Shown piece after piece: positions 24,148 to 33,785 of a stretch of DNA of 64,000 nt (positions within the stretch are counted from its first letter, which is position 1; every line of letters begins with the position of its first letter). The translations under genes were made by a program, and so were the position numbers. The notes under the pieces are model-generated. The model had not been told where the DNA came from, did not search any database, and was given only the letters and a program-made list of their open reading frames with translations. The stretch lies in contig NZ_MDGR01000007.1 of NCBI RefSeq assembly GCF_002742335.1, positions 2,422,501-2,486,500 of the forward strand, given 5' to 3'. This DNA is from Reichenbachiella sp. 5M10 (GTDB lineage Bacteria > Bacteroidota > Bacteroidia > Cytophagales > Cyclobacteriaceae).

Positions 24148-24297
24148 GGTACTGATTTTATTCACTTTCTTTTGTATTAAAAAGGGTTCAACGCAATGTT
24201 CCGCTATTCGATCAAAAATTGCTAGTTTTTTCGTTAGAAATTTTGGTCGAGAATCAAGAGTTAGATTCAAGAACGGAGAATCACTTAACGCACAATC

Positions 24298-24317
24298 GTT
24301 TCGTGAGGACACGAAAC
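24298..24317 (-). terminator. Perfect 8-bp hairpin after lhgO
   Basis: GTTTCGTG and CACGAAAC enclose a 4-base loop, about 36 bp beyond the lhgO stop codon. No T-run follows on the minus strand, so termination would be weak. It may mark the 3' end of lhgO or be part of the 5' region of the cys leader. The rest of 24148-24352 shows no gene and no exact promoter box. Confidence 0.4.
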
Positions 24318-24352
24318 AGAGCGGTAAACTTTCTCACTTTTAATTCCCCTCT

Positions 24353-25546
24353 CTAAGCTCTCGCCAATACGCGACTAGAAATCTCATCGCCGATCGCCAG
24401 CGACGAAGTAGCTGCGGGTGATGGTGCATTGCAGACATTGACGAAGTGTTCGTCTTCGAGAATCTGAAAATCATCCAACAGCCCTCCGTTTCGATCGCAG
24501 GCTTGCGCACGGACACCTGCCCCGCCTACTTCTAGATCAGACTCTTGGATCTCTGGGATGAGCTTTTGTAGCGCCTTGGTAAAAGCAGCCTTGGAGAACG
24601 AACGATACATCTCACCAAACCCTGTTCGCCAGTACTTGGCAGCTACTTTTTGAAAACCTGGCCATGCCAGTGTCTCTGCCAGTTCGGCTAGGTTGATATC
24701 CGACTTCTTGTAGCCCTCCCTCTGAAAAGCCAAAACGGCATTGGGACCTGCCTCTACCCCTCCGTTGATCATTCGCGTAAAGTGCACACCTAGGAACGGG
24801 AAGTTCGGGTCAGGCACCGGATAAATCAAATTCTTGACCAGGTGCTGACTTTCCTTCTTGAGTTGGTAGTACTCGCCCCGAAAAGGCACGATCTTTAGAT
24901 CGGGCTTGAGAGGCGTCATCTTGGCTACCTTGTCCGAGTACAAGCCGGCGCAGTTCACGACCAACTTGCCTTCGAAATCTCCCTTGTCTGTCACGATGGT
25001 TTGTACCTGTGGTGCAGCATTTATTTTGACTACCTTGTGGTTGTAGTGTATTTCTGCGCCTGCTGTGAGTAGTTTTTCTTCCAGCTTCTTACATACAGCC
25101 GTATAATCGATGATCCCAGTCTGAGGGACGTAGATCCCTTTGACACCATTGACGTGCGGCTCGTATTCTTTGAGTTGATCCTGGTCCAACCACAGCATGT
25201 TCGTCAGGCCGTTTTGTTCGCCACGCTCGTGTAGTGTAGTCAGGTACGGCACCTCAGCCTCGTCGGTAGCCACGACAATCTTGCCACACAGATCGTACTT
25301 AATTTCTTCTTTTTGACAAAAGTCCAAAAGCAAATGGTAGCCCTTGATGCAATTGGTAGCTTTCAAGCTCCCTGGCTTGTAGTACAAGCCCGAATGGATC
25401 ACACCACTGTTGTTGCCCGTCTGGTGCTTGGCTGGGCCTGACTCCTTTTCCAAAATAGCAATAGAGGTATTGGGAGCCTTTTCGAGGATCTTCCAAGCGC
25501 TAGCCAATCCTACGATTCCTCCGCCGATGACGATGACATCTTTCAT
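24353..25546 (-). CDS. lhgO: L-2-hydroxyglutarate oxidase
   Basis: A 397-aa FAD-dependent oxidase of the DAO fold. The ATG at 25546 is chosen because MKDVIVIGGGIVGLASAWKI puts the dinucleotide loop GGGIVG at the extreme N-terminus; an upstream ATG adds 18 unrelated residues. Further marks are AKHQTGNNSGVIHSGLYYKPGS (given in part: NNSGVIHSGLYY), HTRMINGGVEAGPNAV and the C-terminal GAGVRAQACDRNGGL. The enzyme oxidises L-2-hydroxyglutarate, a toxic side product, to 2-oxoglutarate and passes electrons to the quinone pool. It ends the minus-strand run after msrB, 99 bp apart. Confidence 0.9.
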   Translation of the reverse strand: MKDVIVIGGGIVGLASAWKILEKAPNTSIAILEKESGPAKHQTGNNSGVIHSGLYYKPGSLKATNCIKGYHLLLDFCQKEEIKYDLCGKIVVATDEAEVPYLTTLHERGEQNGLTNMLWLDQDQLKEYEPHVNGVKGIYVPQTGIIDYTAVCKKLEEKLLTAGAEIHYNHKVVKINAAPQVQTIVTDKGDFEGKLVVNCAGLYSDKVAKMTPLKPDLKIVPFRGEYYQLKKESQHLVKNLIYPVPDPNFPFLGVHFTRMINGGVEAGPNAVLAFQREGYKKSDINLAELAETLAWPGFQKVAAKYWRTGFGEMYRSFSKAAFTKALQKLIPEIQESDLEVGGAGVRAQACDRNGGLLDDFQILEDEHFVNVCNAPSPAATSSLAIGDEISSRVLARA

Positions 25547-25645
25547 GTGTAGTCTGATAATGTGTGATAAACTGAGGCTCGAAATTGAGCAAAGAATCAA
25601 CGAAATGCAAGTGGACGTTGCTCCCGAATCCTCGAGAGGCGAATT

Positions 25646-26029
25646 TTACTTCTCTTTGAAGTCTATCGAGACAGAATTGATACAATAGCGCAAACCCGTA
25701 GGTGCTGGCCCATCGGTAAACACATGTCCAAGATGTCCTCCACAATTGGAACACGTCACCTCGGTACGAGTCATCCCGTGTGTATAGTCTACATGATTGG
25801 TCACTTTGGATTTGTCAGTGGGCTGAAAGAAACTCGGCCATCCACAACCCGCATCAAACTTGGTCGAGGACTCGAAGAGCTCCTCCCCGCATCCTGCACA
25901 GTGATATATACCATCCTTGGCAAAATCCCAATACTTCCCCGTAAAAGGGCGCTCTGTTCCCTTCTCCCGCAAAACGTGATATTGCTCTGCGTCAAGCGAA
26001 GCTCTCCATTCTTCTTCTGTTTTCTCCAT
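25646..26029 (-). CDS. msrB: Peptide-methionine (R)-S-oxide reductase MsrB
   Basis: A 127-aa MsrB. The ATG at 26029 ([12 protein letters not shown]) gives the family's usual cytosolic N-terminus. Zinc ligands are Cys44/Cys47 (CAGC) and Cys93/Cys96 (CSNC). The catalytic Cys116 is in [10 protein letters not shown], and [10 protein letters not shown] is the substrate-binding loop. It reduces the R epimer of methionine sulfoxide in proteins with thioredoxin. No MsrA fusion is present. The gene lies 28 bp after the small membrane protein gene, so it is probably in that operon. Confidence 0.95.
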   Translation of the reverse strand: MEKTEEEWRASLDAEQYHVLREKGTERPFTGKYWDFAKDGIYHCAGCGEELFESSTKFDAGCGWPSFFQPTDKSKVTNHVDYTHGMTRTEVTCSNCGGHLGHVFTDGPAPTGLRYCINSVSIDFKEK

Positions 26030-26057
26030 GGTTTGATTCCTTACAATCGTGTCTGTG

Positions 26058-26429
26058 TCAGCTATAAAAACTCTTTTCCTTCTTCTTGACGAACATCTGT
26101 CTGAAGCTGTTGCCTGTAAAAGCGCCCAATGCACCAGCAACTCCTCCCAAGACCCCAGTCGCAATGATGAGCATAGTCACATCGTCTACCGGAAACAACT
26201 CCACGATCTTGGTCGAGAGGATTGATTCGGTCTCTACATCGATCACCCAAGCCATCGCCATCCACAGCAATCCTCCACCAAGCAATCCACTCAACAAAGA
26301 ATTGAATGTACCCCCTGGCAATAAGAACGCAACGCAACCCGCTACGAGTATCAAAGACCACCATGGCATCACCAAAGCACACAAAAAGCTCAAGGCTCCA
26401 ATCGCTATTAGTCTAATTATAAATTTCAT
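26058..26429 (-). CDS. Small integral membrane protein of unknown function
   Basis: A 123-aa protein with about four hydrophobic spans: [54 protein letters not shown] and [19 protein letters not shown], and a basic C-terminal tail (KKKEKSF). The start at 26429 follows the penicillin-acylase stop by 2 bp, implying co-translation. No family is recognised. The glycine-rich spans suggest close helix packing. Its tight link to the acylase hints at a shared envelope context, but no function can be given. Confidence 0.7.
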   Translation of the reverse strand: MKFIIRLIAIGALSFLCALVMPWWSLILVAGCVAFLLPGGTFNSLLSGLLGGGLLWMAMAWVIDVETESILSTKIVELFPVDDVTMLIIATGVLGGVAGALGAFTGNSFRQMFVKKKEKSFYS

Positions 26430-26431
26430 CT

Positions 26432-28855
26432 TTACTTCGCTTTTAGTACTTGAGAATAAACAATGTTTGGATTTTCCTCCTGAGGAGAATGCAGAAAATT
26501 GAGTGGATAATATGTCCCATTGGCCCAATTATCAATCATCTCCGCATAAGCTGGATTGCCTGGGTTCCCTGTTTGACTACCTGGATACACCCCCCAAGCT
26601 CGTACTTGCTTTTCGTCCAACTCCACTACCATGCGCCACGAAGGTCCATGTCCGCTGCTCGCAGCATTGACGATGTTTCGGTTGCCTCCGATTCTAATAT
26701 TCTCCACAGAGAATGGTGCCAATTTCAAAATATGTCTCGCTCCTGTATTCTTGTAAACAAACCAATCCACACGATCCTCTTCGTGTTCCTCTTTCCACTC
26801 TTCGATTCGCTCCACTGCAGTGACGAACGACTGATTGATCAGATCCACGACGGTCTCCTTCTGATCCGTAGATTGCAAGTCAAAATATTTGTTCGCTCCA
26901 TCATTCCTCATAAGGTAGATTGTATTGAATACATGCGGTTTATTGAGAGCGATTTCCCTGTTGTCAAACTCATCCCAAATCAGTCCATACAGTGCTTTCC
27001 ACCATTCCTCATAGTAGCTTGGTGATTGATTTTCAGGATCATTGAAATAATCCCATCGACGAAGCAGATTGTAAGCACCTTTCTGAGGAGCAGACATCCT
27101 CGCCGTGTCTAAACTATCCAGCATCAGCGGTAGACTCTCCGATGCACGGTAGTTGTAGTTGTCGTTTTGTAGCTTCATCATGTCCCCTACCTCGATGCTA
27201 TTCATCAAGCGCAGGCGGTCATTGATGCGTCGGTTTCGATAAAACTCGTAGTTGTAATCATAAACATAGTAGGGGTAAGTCGAATCTACCGGATGTTGAT
27301 TGGCAGAGCTCACAAAATCCTGATCGGGGTTGTATATGTAAGCCAAATGCTCCCGTGGCATGTCCTGTACCCACTCCTGTCGAGAATCAGACCCATCCAT
27401 CAAAAACTTCCCTTGCTCCTCCCACTTGACAGGAAACCTGCCGTTGATCCATAGAGCAATGTCTCCATTCGCTGCAGCAAAAGCAAAATTCTGTGCAGGT
27501 GCCATAAAATACTGCAAAGCATCCACGTACTCTTCGTAATTTTTGGCGCGGTTGAGTTCGTAGAAGGTCTTGACCTCCATCGACTCTTCATGTGCTGTCC
27601 ACTTCATGGCAAAATTGAGGCTCTCACCGTTGCCTTTGAAGTTGCGATCGTAGACTACCGGCCCATAGTGTGTATGCACTATCGTATCATAAACTGTCTC
27701 TCCACCTCTGACTTTGATCCGCTCGACGACCTTTTCGGTCTTCAGCCATTTGTTGTCATAGCGGTATTCTTCTCTTCGTTGGTTCCTAAATTCGATGTTG
27801 TACCAATCCACCACATCACGCTTGGCGTTGGTCACCCCCCAAGCGATCGAATCATTGAACCCCACAATGATACCTGGGGCCCCGGGAATTGTCGCGCCAA
27901 ACACGTTGACACCCGGCGCATGCAGCTGCGTCACATACCAAATCGAAGGTAAGTTCAATGCCAAGTCGGGTTCGTTGGCAAGCAAGACCCGGCCGTTGGC
28001 TGTCTTGGATCTCCCTACGACAAAATTATTGGACCCGTTGCTAGGGTCCGGCTTTTCTATAGCCTCTGGTGTGAAAGTCTGTGGGAATTTCACGTCTGGT
28101 CGATCCACCTGGATCGGTTCAAAATCCCACTTGCGAGAACTCGGAATCACCGGATCTACCTGAGCAAAAGACTCTGGAAACAACATTTCGAAATCGTCTC
28201 TACCAAGCAATGCAAGCGCGTTGGTATTTTCTAAATCTGCCTCCCCAGAAGAAAGCATATCTGCCATATACTTTAGCAACAGGGCAGATTTGAGATTGGT
28301 CCACGGTTCTGGCGCATAATCCAAAAGCTTGTACTCTATCGGATAATCCTCATAAGACAGTGAGTTGATCCAATAGTTGACACCATCGGTGTATGCTTGC
28401 ATCATGTTATGCACTTTAGGGTCCTGAGTCAATAGGTTCAACGATCGCTTGGCCGCATACTTCAAGCCCTTTCTTCGGTTTGTTTTGTCAAAATCAATAG
28501 CCTTCTCACCGATGATCTCTGAGATACGTCCCTCAGTAGCCATCACTTGAAACTCCATCTGCCACAACCGGTGGTACGCCGTGATGTAACCCTGAGCAAA
28601 ATACAAGTCATAATCATTGCTTGCAAAAATATGAGGGATCACTTGATCATCAAATTTAATGGTCACATCTTCTTTGAGCTGCTTGGCTTTCAGCTTTTTA
28701 GCCATGACAAATTTGGACGCCTCCCCATTCTTCCAAAACCCTGTAAAAGGGCTCATAAACTTCCCCAAAGGAGGAATATCGCCCTGTTTGAAATTGACAT
28801 ATGAAATGAATAGGATGGTTAAGATCAGAGCTACTAAAAACCGAAATACCTTCAT
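26432..28855 (-). CDS. Penicillin acylase family N-terminal-nucleophile hydrolase
   Basis: An 807-aa protein with an N-terminal hydrophobic anchor or signal (FRFLVALILTILFISYV). The alpha chain runs to about residue 270, where DPSNGSNNFVVG contains the autocatalytic cut site Gly|Ser, leaving the nucleophile Ser followed by Asn-Asn. Downstream marks include AWGVTNAKRDVVDWY and the long C-terminal beta-chain ending HSPQEENPNIVYS. Family members hydrolyse amides such as penicillins, N-acyl-homoserine lactones or other acylated amines in the periplasm. The true substrate is not visible in the sequence. It is the first gene of the acylase, membrane protein, msrB series. Confidence 0.87.
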   Translation of the reverse strand: MKVFRFLVALILTILFISYVNFKQGDIPPLGKFMSPFTGFWKNGEASKFVMAKKLKAKQLKEDVTIKFDDQVIPHIFASNDYDLYFAQGYITAYHRLWQMEFQVMATEGRISEIIGEKAIDFDKTNRRKGLKYAAKRSLNLLTQDPKVHNMMQAYTDGVNYWINSLSYEDYPIEYKLLDYAPEPWTNLKSALLLKYMADMLSSGEADLENTNALALLGRDDFEMLFPESFAQVDPVIPSSRKWDFEPIQVDRPDVKFPQTFTPEAIEKPDPSNGSNNFVVGRSKTANGRVLLANEPDLALNLPSIWYVTQLHAPGVNVFGATIPGAPGIIVGFNDSIAWGVTNAKRDVVDWYNIEFRNQRREEYRYDNKWLKTEKVVERIKVRGGETVYDTIVHTHYGPVVYDRNFKGNGESLNFAMKWTAHEESMEVKTFYELNRAKNYEEYVDALQYFMAPAQNFAFAAANGDIALWINGRFPVKWEEQGKFLMDGSDSRQEWVQDMPREHLAYIYNPDQDFVSSANQHPVDSTYPYYVYDYNYEFYRNRRINDRLRLMNSIEVGDMMKLQNDNYNYRASESLPLMLDSLDTARMSAPQKGAYNLLRRWDYFNDPENQSPSYYEEWWKALYGLIWDEFDNREIALNKPHVFNTIYLMRNDGANKYFDLQSTDQKETVVDLINQSFVTAVERIEEWKEEHEEDRVDWFVYKNTGARHILKLAPFSVENIRIGGNRNIVNAASSGHGPSWRMVVELDEKQVRAWGVYPGSQTGNPGNPAYAEMIDNWANGTYYPLNFLHSPQEENPNIVYSQVLKAK

Positions 28856-28978
28856 GTTGGATTGTTGAATATTGAATTTCTAAGATAATTGAGATGTGTC
28901 AAGCGCACAAAGAGACACACAATAAGTTGGAAATAAAATTTCTACAAGAGGACGTTTGCGTTCTCTATTGATTAATTT

Positions 28979-28994
28979 TCATGTCACAACATGA
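28979..28994. promoter_or_regulatory. 16-bp palindrome before the CarH-like regulator
   Basis: TCATGTCACAACATGA is a perfect inverted repeat (six-base arms, 4-base centre), 22 bp before the TTG start of the MerR-type regulator. Such regulators bind palindromes and often control their own gene, so this is a candidate autoregulatory operator. The binding is inferred. Confidence 0.4.
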
Positions 28995-29016
28995 GTTAGC
29001 CTAAAACAACAGAAGA

Positions 29017-29910
29017 TTGGGAAAATATTCGATCAGAGAACTGGAACGATTGTCAGGGATCAAAGCGCATACTATTCGTATCTGGGAGAAGCGCTACCAA
29101 CTCATCGTGCCCAGTCGCTCACCTACCAACATCCGATCATACAGTGACAATCAACTCAAGAAAATACTCAATGTAGCCTCCCTCATTTCACTAGGTTACA
29201 AAATCTCCAAGATCAGTGAGATGAGCAAAAGCCAAATGCTCAAAATCCTTGAGCATAACCAAAACGAACTGACCCAAACTTCTCCTGCGGTGGTCAATCT
29301 CCACCAGATGACACAGTCCTGTCTCAACTTTGATGAACGCACGCTAGACCAGCAGATCACCCTCGTTATAGCCAAAACTAGTCTTATCCGTGCCTTTTCA
29401 GAGGTATTTTTCCCGTTGCTTAGTCGTATAGGATTTCTTTGGGCTGCCAACAAAATCAGTCCAGCTCATGAGCACTTCCTCTCCAACAAACTCAAACAAG
29501 TCCTCTATTCGGCCATGAATGTCGGCAAAGAAAACGAACTCGCGAGCTCTCCTACATTGCTGTATCTACCCGAATGGGAAGAACATGAAATCCTTCTCTT
29601 ATTTTGCAACTACCTACTCAAGCACCAGGGAAATAGCACCATCTATCTAGGGGCTAAGGTGCCACTCCCCAGTCTCATCGAAACCATCAAAAGTACCAAA
29701 ACTACGCGTATCGTCACTGTGCTAACCACCCCCAACTACCAAAAGGAAGCACAACGCTACTTGAAAAAAATCTGTAAACAGAAATCCATCGACTCCATCC
29801 TTCTCTGCGGTTCTATGCCCTATAAGGACGCCTTCATCCCCCTCGAAAAAACCCAATGGGTCAGTGACACGTCGGAGTTTCTACAAGCGATCAGTCACTC
29901 GTCAAACTGA
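29017..29910 (+). CDS. MerR-family regulator with CarH-like cobalamin-binding domain
   Basis: A 297-aa protein starting at TTG (no in-frame ATG precedes it). Residues 1-70 form a MerR winged helix (YSIRELERLSGIKAHTIRIW). Residues about 90-175 match the helical cap of CarH, with the cobalamin signature W-x9-EH (Trp142, Glu152, His153). The C-terminal about 115 residues form the Rossmann domain with EWEEHEILLL, where His190 aligns with the cobalt-ligand His of CarH. The glycine of the E-x-H-x-x-G motif is replaced by Leu193. CarH/LitR proteins sense light through adenosylcobalamin and control carotenoid genes. The neighbour 74 bp downstream is idi, an isoprenoid gene, which fits. Loss of the glycine leaves B12 binding uncertain. 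Confidence 0.8.
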   Translation: MGKYSIRELERLSGIKAHTIRIWEKRYQLIVPSRSPTNIRSYSDNQLKKILNVASLISLGYKISKISEMSKSQMLKILEHNQNELTQTSPAVVNLHQMTQSCLNFDERTLDQQITLVIAKTSLIRAFSEVFFPLLSRIGFLWAANKISPAHEHFLSNKLKQVLYSAMNVGKENELASSPTLLYLPEWEEHEILLLFCNYLLKHQGNSTIYLGAKVPLPSLIETIKSTKTTRIVTVLTTPNYQKEAQRYLKKICKQKSIDSILLCGSMPYKDAFIPLEKTQWVSDTSEFLQAISHSSN

Positions 29911-29960
29911 CATATATGAGCTATTCTCTCCGTGAGGGTACAAATGTGCGATTCGCTGAT

Positions 29961-29968
29961 TAGTTTTG
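29961..29968 (+). promoter_or_regulatory. Bacteroidota -7 box for idi
   Basis: TAGTTTTG matches the TAnnTTTG -7 consensus exactly and lies 16 bp before the idi ATG. No clear TTG is seen at -33, so the promoter may be weak or need an activator. The implied 5' leader is only about ten bases. Confidence 0.45.
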
Positions 29969-29984
29969 CTTCAAAAAAGAAGCT

Positions 29985-30497
29985 ATGGAAGAGGTGGTAT
30001 TGGTAGATGAGCATGACAATGAAATCGGTGTAGCTGAAAAACTCACTGCACACCAAAATGGTGCCCTGCATCGTGCTTTTTCCGTGTTCCTGTTCAACAG
30101 CAAAGGCGAACTACTACTCCAAAAAAGAGCTGCTGGCAAATACCACTCACCCAACCTATGGTCCAACACCTGCTGCAGCCACCCACGTCCCAACGAGGAG
30201 CTAGTCTCAGCGGCACACCGCAGACTAAACGAAGAGCTCGGCCTACAAGCAGATCTCAAACGAGTCTTTAGCTTCCAATACAAAGTCGCGTTTGACAATG
30301 GGTTAGTCGAGCATGAATTGGATCATGTACTGATCGGCAGGACAGATGTCCTCCCCATATTGAACCCCGACGAGGTCTCAGAGATGAAGTACATCACTCC
30401 CGAAGCACTACAGGCAGACCTTGCTTTACACCCAGAACAATACACCTTTTGGTTCAAAGCACTCCTCGACAGGGTTTTGGACGTATATACCGCCTAG
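29985..30497 (+). CDS. idi: Isopentenyl-diphosphate delta-isomerase, type I
   Basis: A 170-aa Nudix-fold IPP isomerase. Catalytic Cys64 is in NTCCSHP, His29 in GALHRAFS, the Nudix helix is EELVSAAHRRLNEELGL and the acidic residue of the active site is in VEHELDHV. It interconverts isopentenyl and dimethylallyl diphosphates for quinones and carotenoids in the cytoplasm. It lies downstream of the CarH-like regulator and is convergent with the pafA-like gene. The length is normal for bacterial type I enzymes. Confidence 0.94.
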   Translation: MEEVVLVDEHDNEIGVAEKLTAHQNGALHRAFSVFLFNSKGELLLQKRAAGKYHSPNLWSNTCCSHPRPNEELVSAAHRRLNEELGLQADLKRVFSFQYKVAFDNGLVEHELDHVLIGRTDVLPILNPDEVSEMKYITPEALQADLALHPEQYTFWFKALLDRVLDVYTA

Positions 30498-30540
30498 CAC
30501 CTGTGGTTTGCACTCAGAGCACTCGTTACACCCCAAATCA

Positions 30541-30588
30541 AGACGCTAGATTTTTGACTCCAACCTATGTACAAAAAATCTAGCGTCT
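30541..30588. terminator. Bidirectional terminator between idi and the phosphatase gene
   Basis: Arms AGACGCTAGATTTTT (30541-30555) and AAAAATCTAGCGTCT (30574-30588) are perfectly complementary with an 18-base loop. The inverted repeat lies between convergent genes and has T-rich stretches in both directions. Confidence 0.75.
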
Positions 30589-30601
30589 AAAATTAAAATC
30601 C

Positions 30602-32233
30602 TCAATCCAAAATCTCTACAATGGGTTGCCCCGTCGCTCCACTCGGAAACGAAATATTGAGCAGCATAGAGAGTGTCGGAGCAATGTCTGTGACGGGATG
30701 GTACTGGTGGCTCTTGCCCTGCTTGATCCCCCAACCATAAAACAACATCGGTACGTGCGTATCGTATGTATAGTGTGTTCCGTGGCTCGTCCCATGATTC
30801 GTCTCTGTCAGGCTCCCTCCGAGCCAACCTGAGTTGATCGTGAACAACACGTCTCCCGACCGCTGCTGGTTGTACCCTGCAGACAGCAACGCTACGTCAT
30901 AGTTCTTGCCAGAGTAATTGCTGATGTCTTCGGATGCATAGACGGCCTTGATTCCGCTCGTCTTGCGCAGTTGGATCATGACTACTTCTTTGACCTTCGC
31001 CAAAGAAAGCTCTTGCTCCTCGATCACATCGTGATTCAAAAACACCTGCTCATTGCTGACGTTTTCGACCAACTCTGCCGCACCAAAAACCTCCTGAAGC
31101 TTCTCATTGAGCTGCTCTCGAACTTCTCGCTCACCCCAGTAGTCTGCTGGCAAATGGTTGTCCTTGAGGTACTGCGGAATGGCTGCCACGGCATGATCCG
31201 CAGACAAAAACACCGTCCACTGCCCTTTGCCTACTTTCTCATCGAGCATTTGAAACAATGCCTCCAAGTCGCGATCCAATCGGATATAGGTATCTTCGAC
31301 TTCTTTGGAATAGGGTCCAAACGAGTGGCCGATATAATCTGTCGACGAAAAACTCACCGCTAGGAAGTCAGTGATATCATCCTGTCCCAAGCTTTCCCCT
31401 TCCAAACTCGCTTTTGCGAAATCCGCCAAAATCGTATTGCCCCATGGGGTCGATTTGATGGTACTTCCTTTGGTCTTGGCCTGAGACAAGTCATAGGGAA
31501 ACACCGGCCGTTCTTTACCCACGAGGGCTCTTTCATTTTCACGATCGTCTGGTCCAGACTCTACATATTTCTCGATCGGAAGAAACGTATCCCAGCTCCC
31601 ACTCATGTACTCATCCACCAAGCCCCTCTTGTTGAATTTCTGCACCCACTTGGGCAACTTATCCATGTAATATGAGCTCGTCATGAACTCCCCTGTCTGA
31701 CTATCCAACCAATACGCCCCGTTCGGATCGTGTCCTGCTGGCAGTACCGCACCACGGTCCTTGATAGACATCCCAATTATCTTTGACTGTTGCTGAAAAA
31801 ACAACCCCAACTCATCGGTAATCGTGGTAGACACTAGATTGACTGGTGAGATATGTCCGGTCTTCTCAGATCCACCCACAAACGTCGCATGGGGATCCGA
31901 CACACAGTACATTCCCTCTTTGGTGACTTTGTCGTACCAATCGTTGGCGATGACTCCATGTACTCTCGGTGTAGCTCCTGTATAGACCGAAGCGTGACCT
32001 GGAGCAGTTTTGGTAGGCACATAATTGAAGTGTGCATTTTTCAACTCAAACCCACCGTCCATCATTCGTCTGAAACCTCCTTGGCCATAGTGCCCCTGAA
32101 ACCGATACAGGTACTCTGCCCTCATCTGATCTACGATAATCCCTACTACCAATTTAGGACGCTCTACACTTTGCTGACAAAGCACTGCCCCACTACTCAT
32201 TAGGCCCAAGGCCAACACAATTATTTTCTTCAT
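30602..32233 (-). CDS. pafA: PafA-like alkaline phosphatase
   Basis: A 543-aa secreted metallophosphatase (signal peptide ending near VLCQQ). It has the alkaline phosphatase superfamily core: metal ligand Asp35 (IIVDQMRAEYL), nucleophile Thr76 in PTKTAPGHASVYTG, SSTDYIGHSFGP, LSADHAV and GTSHGTHYTYD. A Thr nucleophile with this surrounding is typical of PafA, the phosphate-insensitive monoesterase common in Bacteroidota. It frees phosphate from organic phosphates in the periplasm. It is monocistronic. No Pho-box-like repeat was recognised upstream. Confidence 0.88.
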   Translation of the reverse strand: MKKIIVLALGLMSSGAVLCQQSVERPKLVVGIIVDQMRAEYLYRFQGHYGQGGFRRMMDGGFELKNAHFNYVPTKTAPGHASVYTGATPRVHGVIANDWYDKVTKEGMYCVSDPHATFVGGSEKTGHISPVNLVSTTITDELGLFFQQQSKIIGMSIKDRGAVLPAGHDPNGAYWLDSQTGEFMTSSYYMDKLPKWVQKFNKRGLVDEYMSGSWDTFLPIEKYVESGPDDRENERALVGKERPVFPYDLSQAKTKGSTIKSTPWGNTILADFAKASLEGESLGQDDITDFLAVSFSSTDYIGHSFGPYSKEVEDTYIRLDRDLEALFQMLDEKVGKGQWTVFLSADHAVAAIPQYLKDNHLPADYWGEREVREQLNEKLQEVFGAAELVENVSNEQVFLNHDVIEEQELSLAKVKEVVMIQLRKTSGIKAVYASEDISNYSGKNYDVALLSAGYNQQRSGDVLFTINSGWLGGSLTETNHGTSHGTHYTYDTHVPMLFYGWGIKQGKSHQYHPVTDIAPTLSMLLNISFPSGATGQPIVEILD

Positions 32234-32336
32234 TTCAATTCTTAATTTCGGGTTTTGAAGTTATATCCAATATTGACTTTGCATGTTAAGCCACTTTTAA
32301 ATAATTAAAATTATTTTTGCGCAAAAATCTATTGAC

Positions 32337-33746
32337 TTGAATCTCGCAGATCACCTCCTTCCAAAAGACATCTTTGACCAAGTAGCCCAATCCGCTCACG
32401 AGCTGAACTTGGAGACCTACGTCATTGGTGGTTTTGTCCGTGACATACTACTCAAACGTCCCTCCAAGGACATTGATTTCGTATGTCTAGGCAGCGGCAT
32501 AGCTCTCGCCAAAGCTTCCGCCAAAAAACTTGGCACCAAACGCGTCACGACGTACAAAAATTTTGGCACGGCCATGATCAAGCACGAATACCACGAATTG
32601 GAATTCGTCGGTGCAAGAAAGGAATCTTATCGCAAAGAATCAAGGAAACCCACTGTAGAAGACGGCACTTTGGAAGATGACCAAAACCGTCGTGACTTCA
32701 CCATCAACGCACTAGCCATCAGCCTCCAATCCGAGAACTACGGAGAACTGGTTGACCCCTTTGATGGAGTCCAGGACCTCAAACGAAAAATGATTCGTAC
32801 TCCTCTGGAGCCCGCCATCACATTTTCTGATGACCCACTGCGCATGATGCGTGCGATTCGTTTTGCTAGTCAACTCAATTTTGATATCGATCCGAACACG
32901 TTTGACGCCATCCAGCAAGAAGCACAGCGCATCAAGATCGTCTCCAAAGAACGCATCATCGTCGAGCTCAACAAAATCATATTGTCCAAAACGCCCAGCT
33001 ACGGATTCAAATTGCTCTTTCAGTGTGGGCTACTCCAACTGATCTTTCCCGAAATGACGGATCTATATGGCGTAGAAACCCGAGAAGGTCGCTCACACAA
33101 GGACAACTTCTATCACACCCTACAAGTACTAGACAACATCTCCGAAAGCACCGACGATCTATACCTTCGATGGGCGGCAATACTCCACGATATCGCTAAG
33201 CCTCCAACCAAACGATTCAACAAAAAGGTCGGATGGACTTTTCATGGACATGAAGACCGAGGTGCGCGTATGACTCCAGGGATATTCAAACGACTCAAGC
33301 TCCCACTCAACGACCGCATGAAATACGTCCAAAAACTCGTACGTCTACACCTCAGACCAATTGCTCTGGTCAAAAAGGAAATCACTGACTCAGCGATACG
33401 TCGTTTGCTTTTCGAAGCTGGAGACGATGTGGACGACTTGATGACACTCTGCAAAGCCGACATCACCACCAAAAATCCCAACAAGGTCAAACGCTACCTT
33501 CAAAACTTTGATATCGTCGCGCAAAAACTCAAGGATATCGAAGAAAAAGATCAAGTCCGCAACTTCCAACCACCAGTTACAGGCGAAGAAATTATGGAGA
33601 TTTTCAACCTCGAACCCTCACGTATCGTAGGAGACATCAAAAATGAAATTCGTGAAGCCATACTCGAAGGACACATCTCCAACGACAAAAAAGAGGCATT
33701 GAATTTGATGTACCGTATCGCAAAAGAAAAAGGGTTGGAGGTTTAA
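32337..33746 (+). CDS. CCA tRNA nucleotidyltransferase / poly(A) polymerase family protein with HD domain
   Basis: A 469-aa protein. The TTG at 32337 is the only reasonable start: the frame is open back to 32301 without ATG. Catalytic residues are in [19 protein letters not shown] (Asp-Ile-Asp) and the [10 protein letters not shown] motif, followed by [12 protein letters not shown]. An HD domain ([10 protein letters not shown], then FHGHEDRGA) fills about 250-360. Such proteins add or repair the 3' CCA of tRNA; some have phosphatase activity from the HD part. A PcnB-like role is less likely in this phylum. The TPR gene follows 39 bp downstream. Confidence 0.9.
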   Translation: MNLADHLLPKDIFDQVAQSAHELNLETYVIGGFVRDILLKRPSKDIDFVCLGSGIALAKASAKKLGTKRVTTYKNFGTAMIKHEYHELEFVGARKESYRKESRKPTVEDGTLEDDQNRRDFTINALAISLQSENYGELVDPFDGVQDLKRKMIRTPLEPAITFSDDPLRMMRAIRFASQLNFDIDPNTFDAIQQEAQRIKIVSKERIIVELNKIILSKTPSYGFKLLFQCGLLQLIFPEMTDLYGVETREGRSHKDNFYHTLQVLDNISESTDDLYLRWAAILHDIAKPPTKRFNKKVGWTFHGHEDRGARMTPGIFKRLKLPLNDRMKYVQKLVRLHLRPIALVKKEITDSAIRRLLFEAGDDVDDLMTLCKADITTKNPNKVKRYLQNFDIVAQKLKDIEEKDQVRNFQPPVTGEEIMEIFNLEPSRIVGDIKNEIREAILEGHISNDKKEALNLMYRIAKEKGLEV

Positions 33747-33785
33747 AACATTCGATGTACTTTGCCCTCCGCTAAAAACAAGGTT

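Noticed and set aside
24091-24312. 73-aa minus-strand frame that contains the Cys leader
   Set aside because: The upstream 55 codons show no domain and the 18-codon form fits a leader peptide better; kept only the short form.
24041-24343. 100-aa plus-strand reading frame over the cys leader region
   Set aside because: Low-complexity translation and opposite to the leader peptide and terminator, which fit the cysM operon; no homologous motif.
26432-28855. Calling the acylase a quorum-quenching AHL acylase
   Set aside because: The fold and nucleophile are clear, but substrate cannot be read from sequence and no lux genes are nearby.
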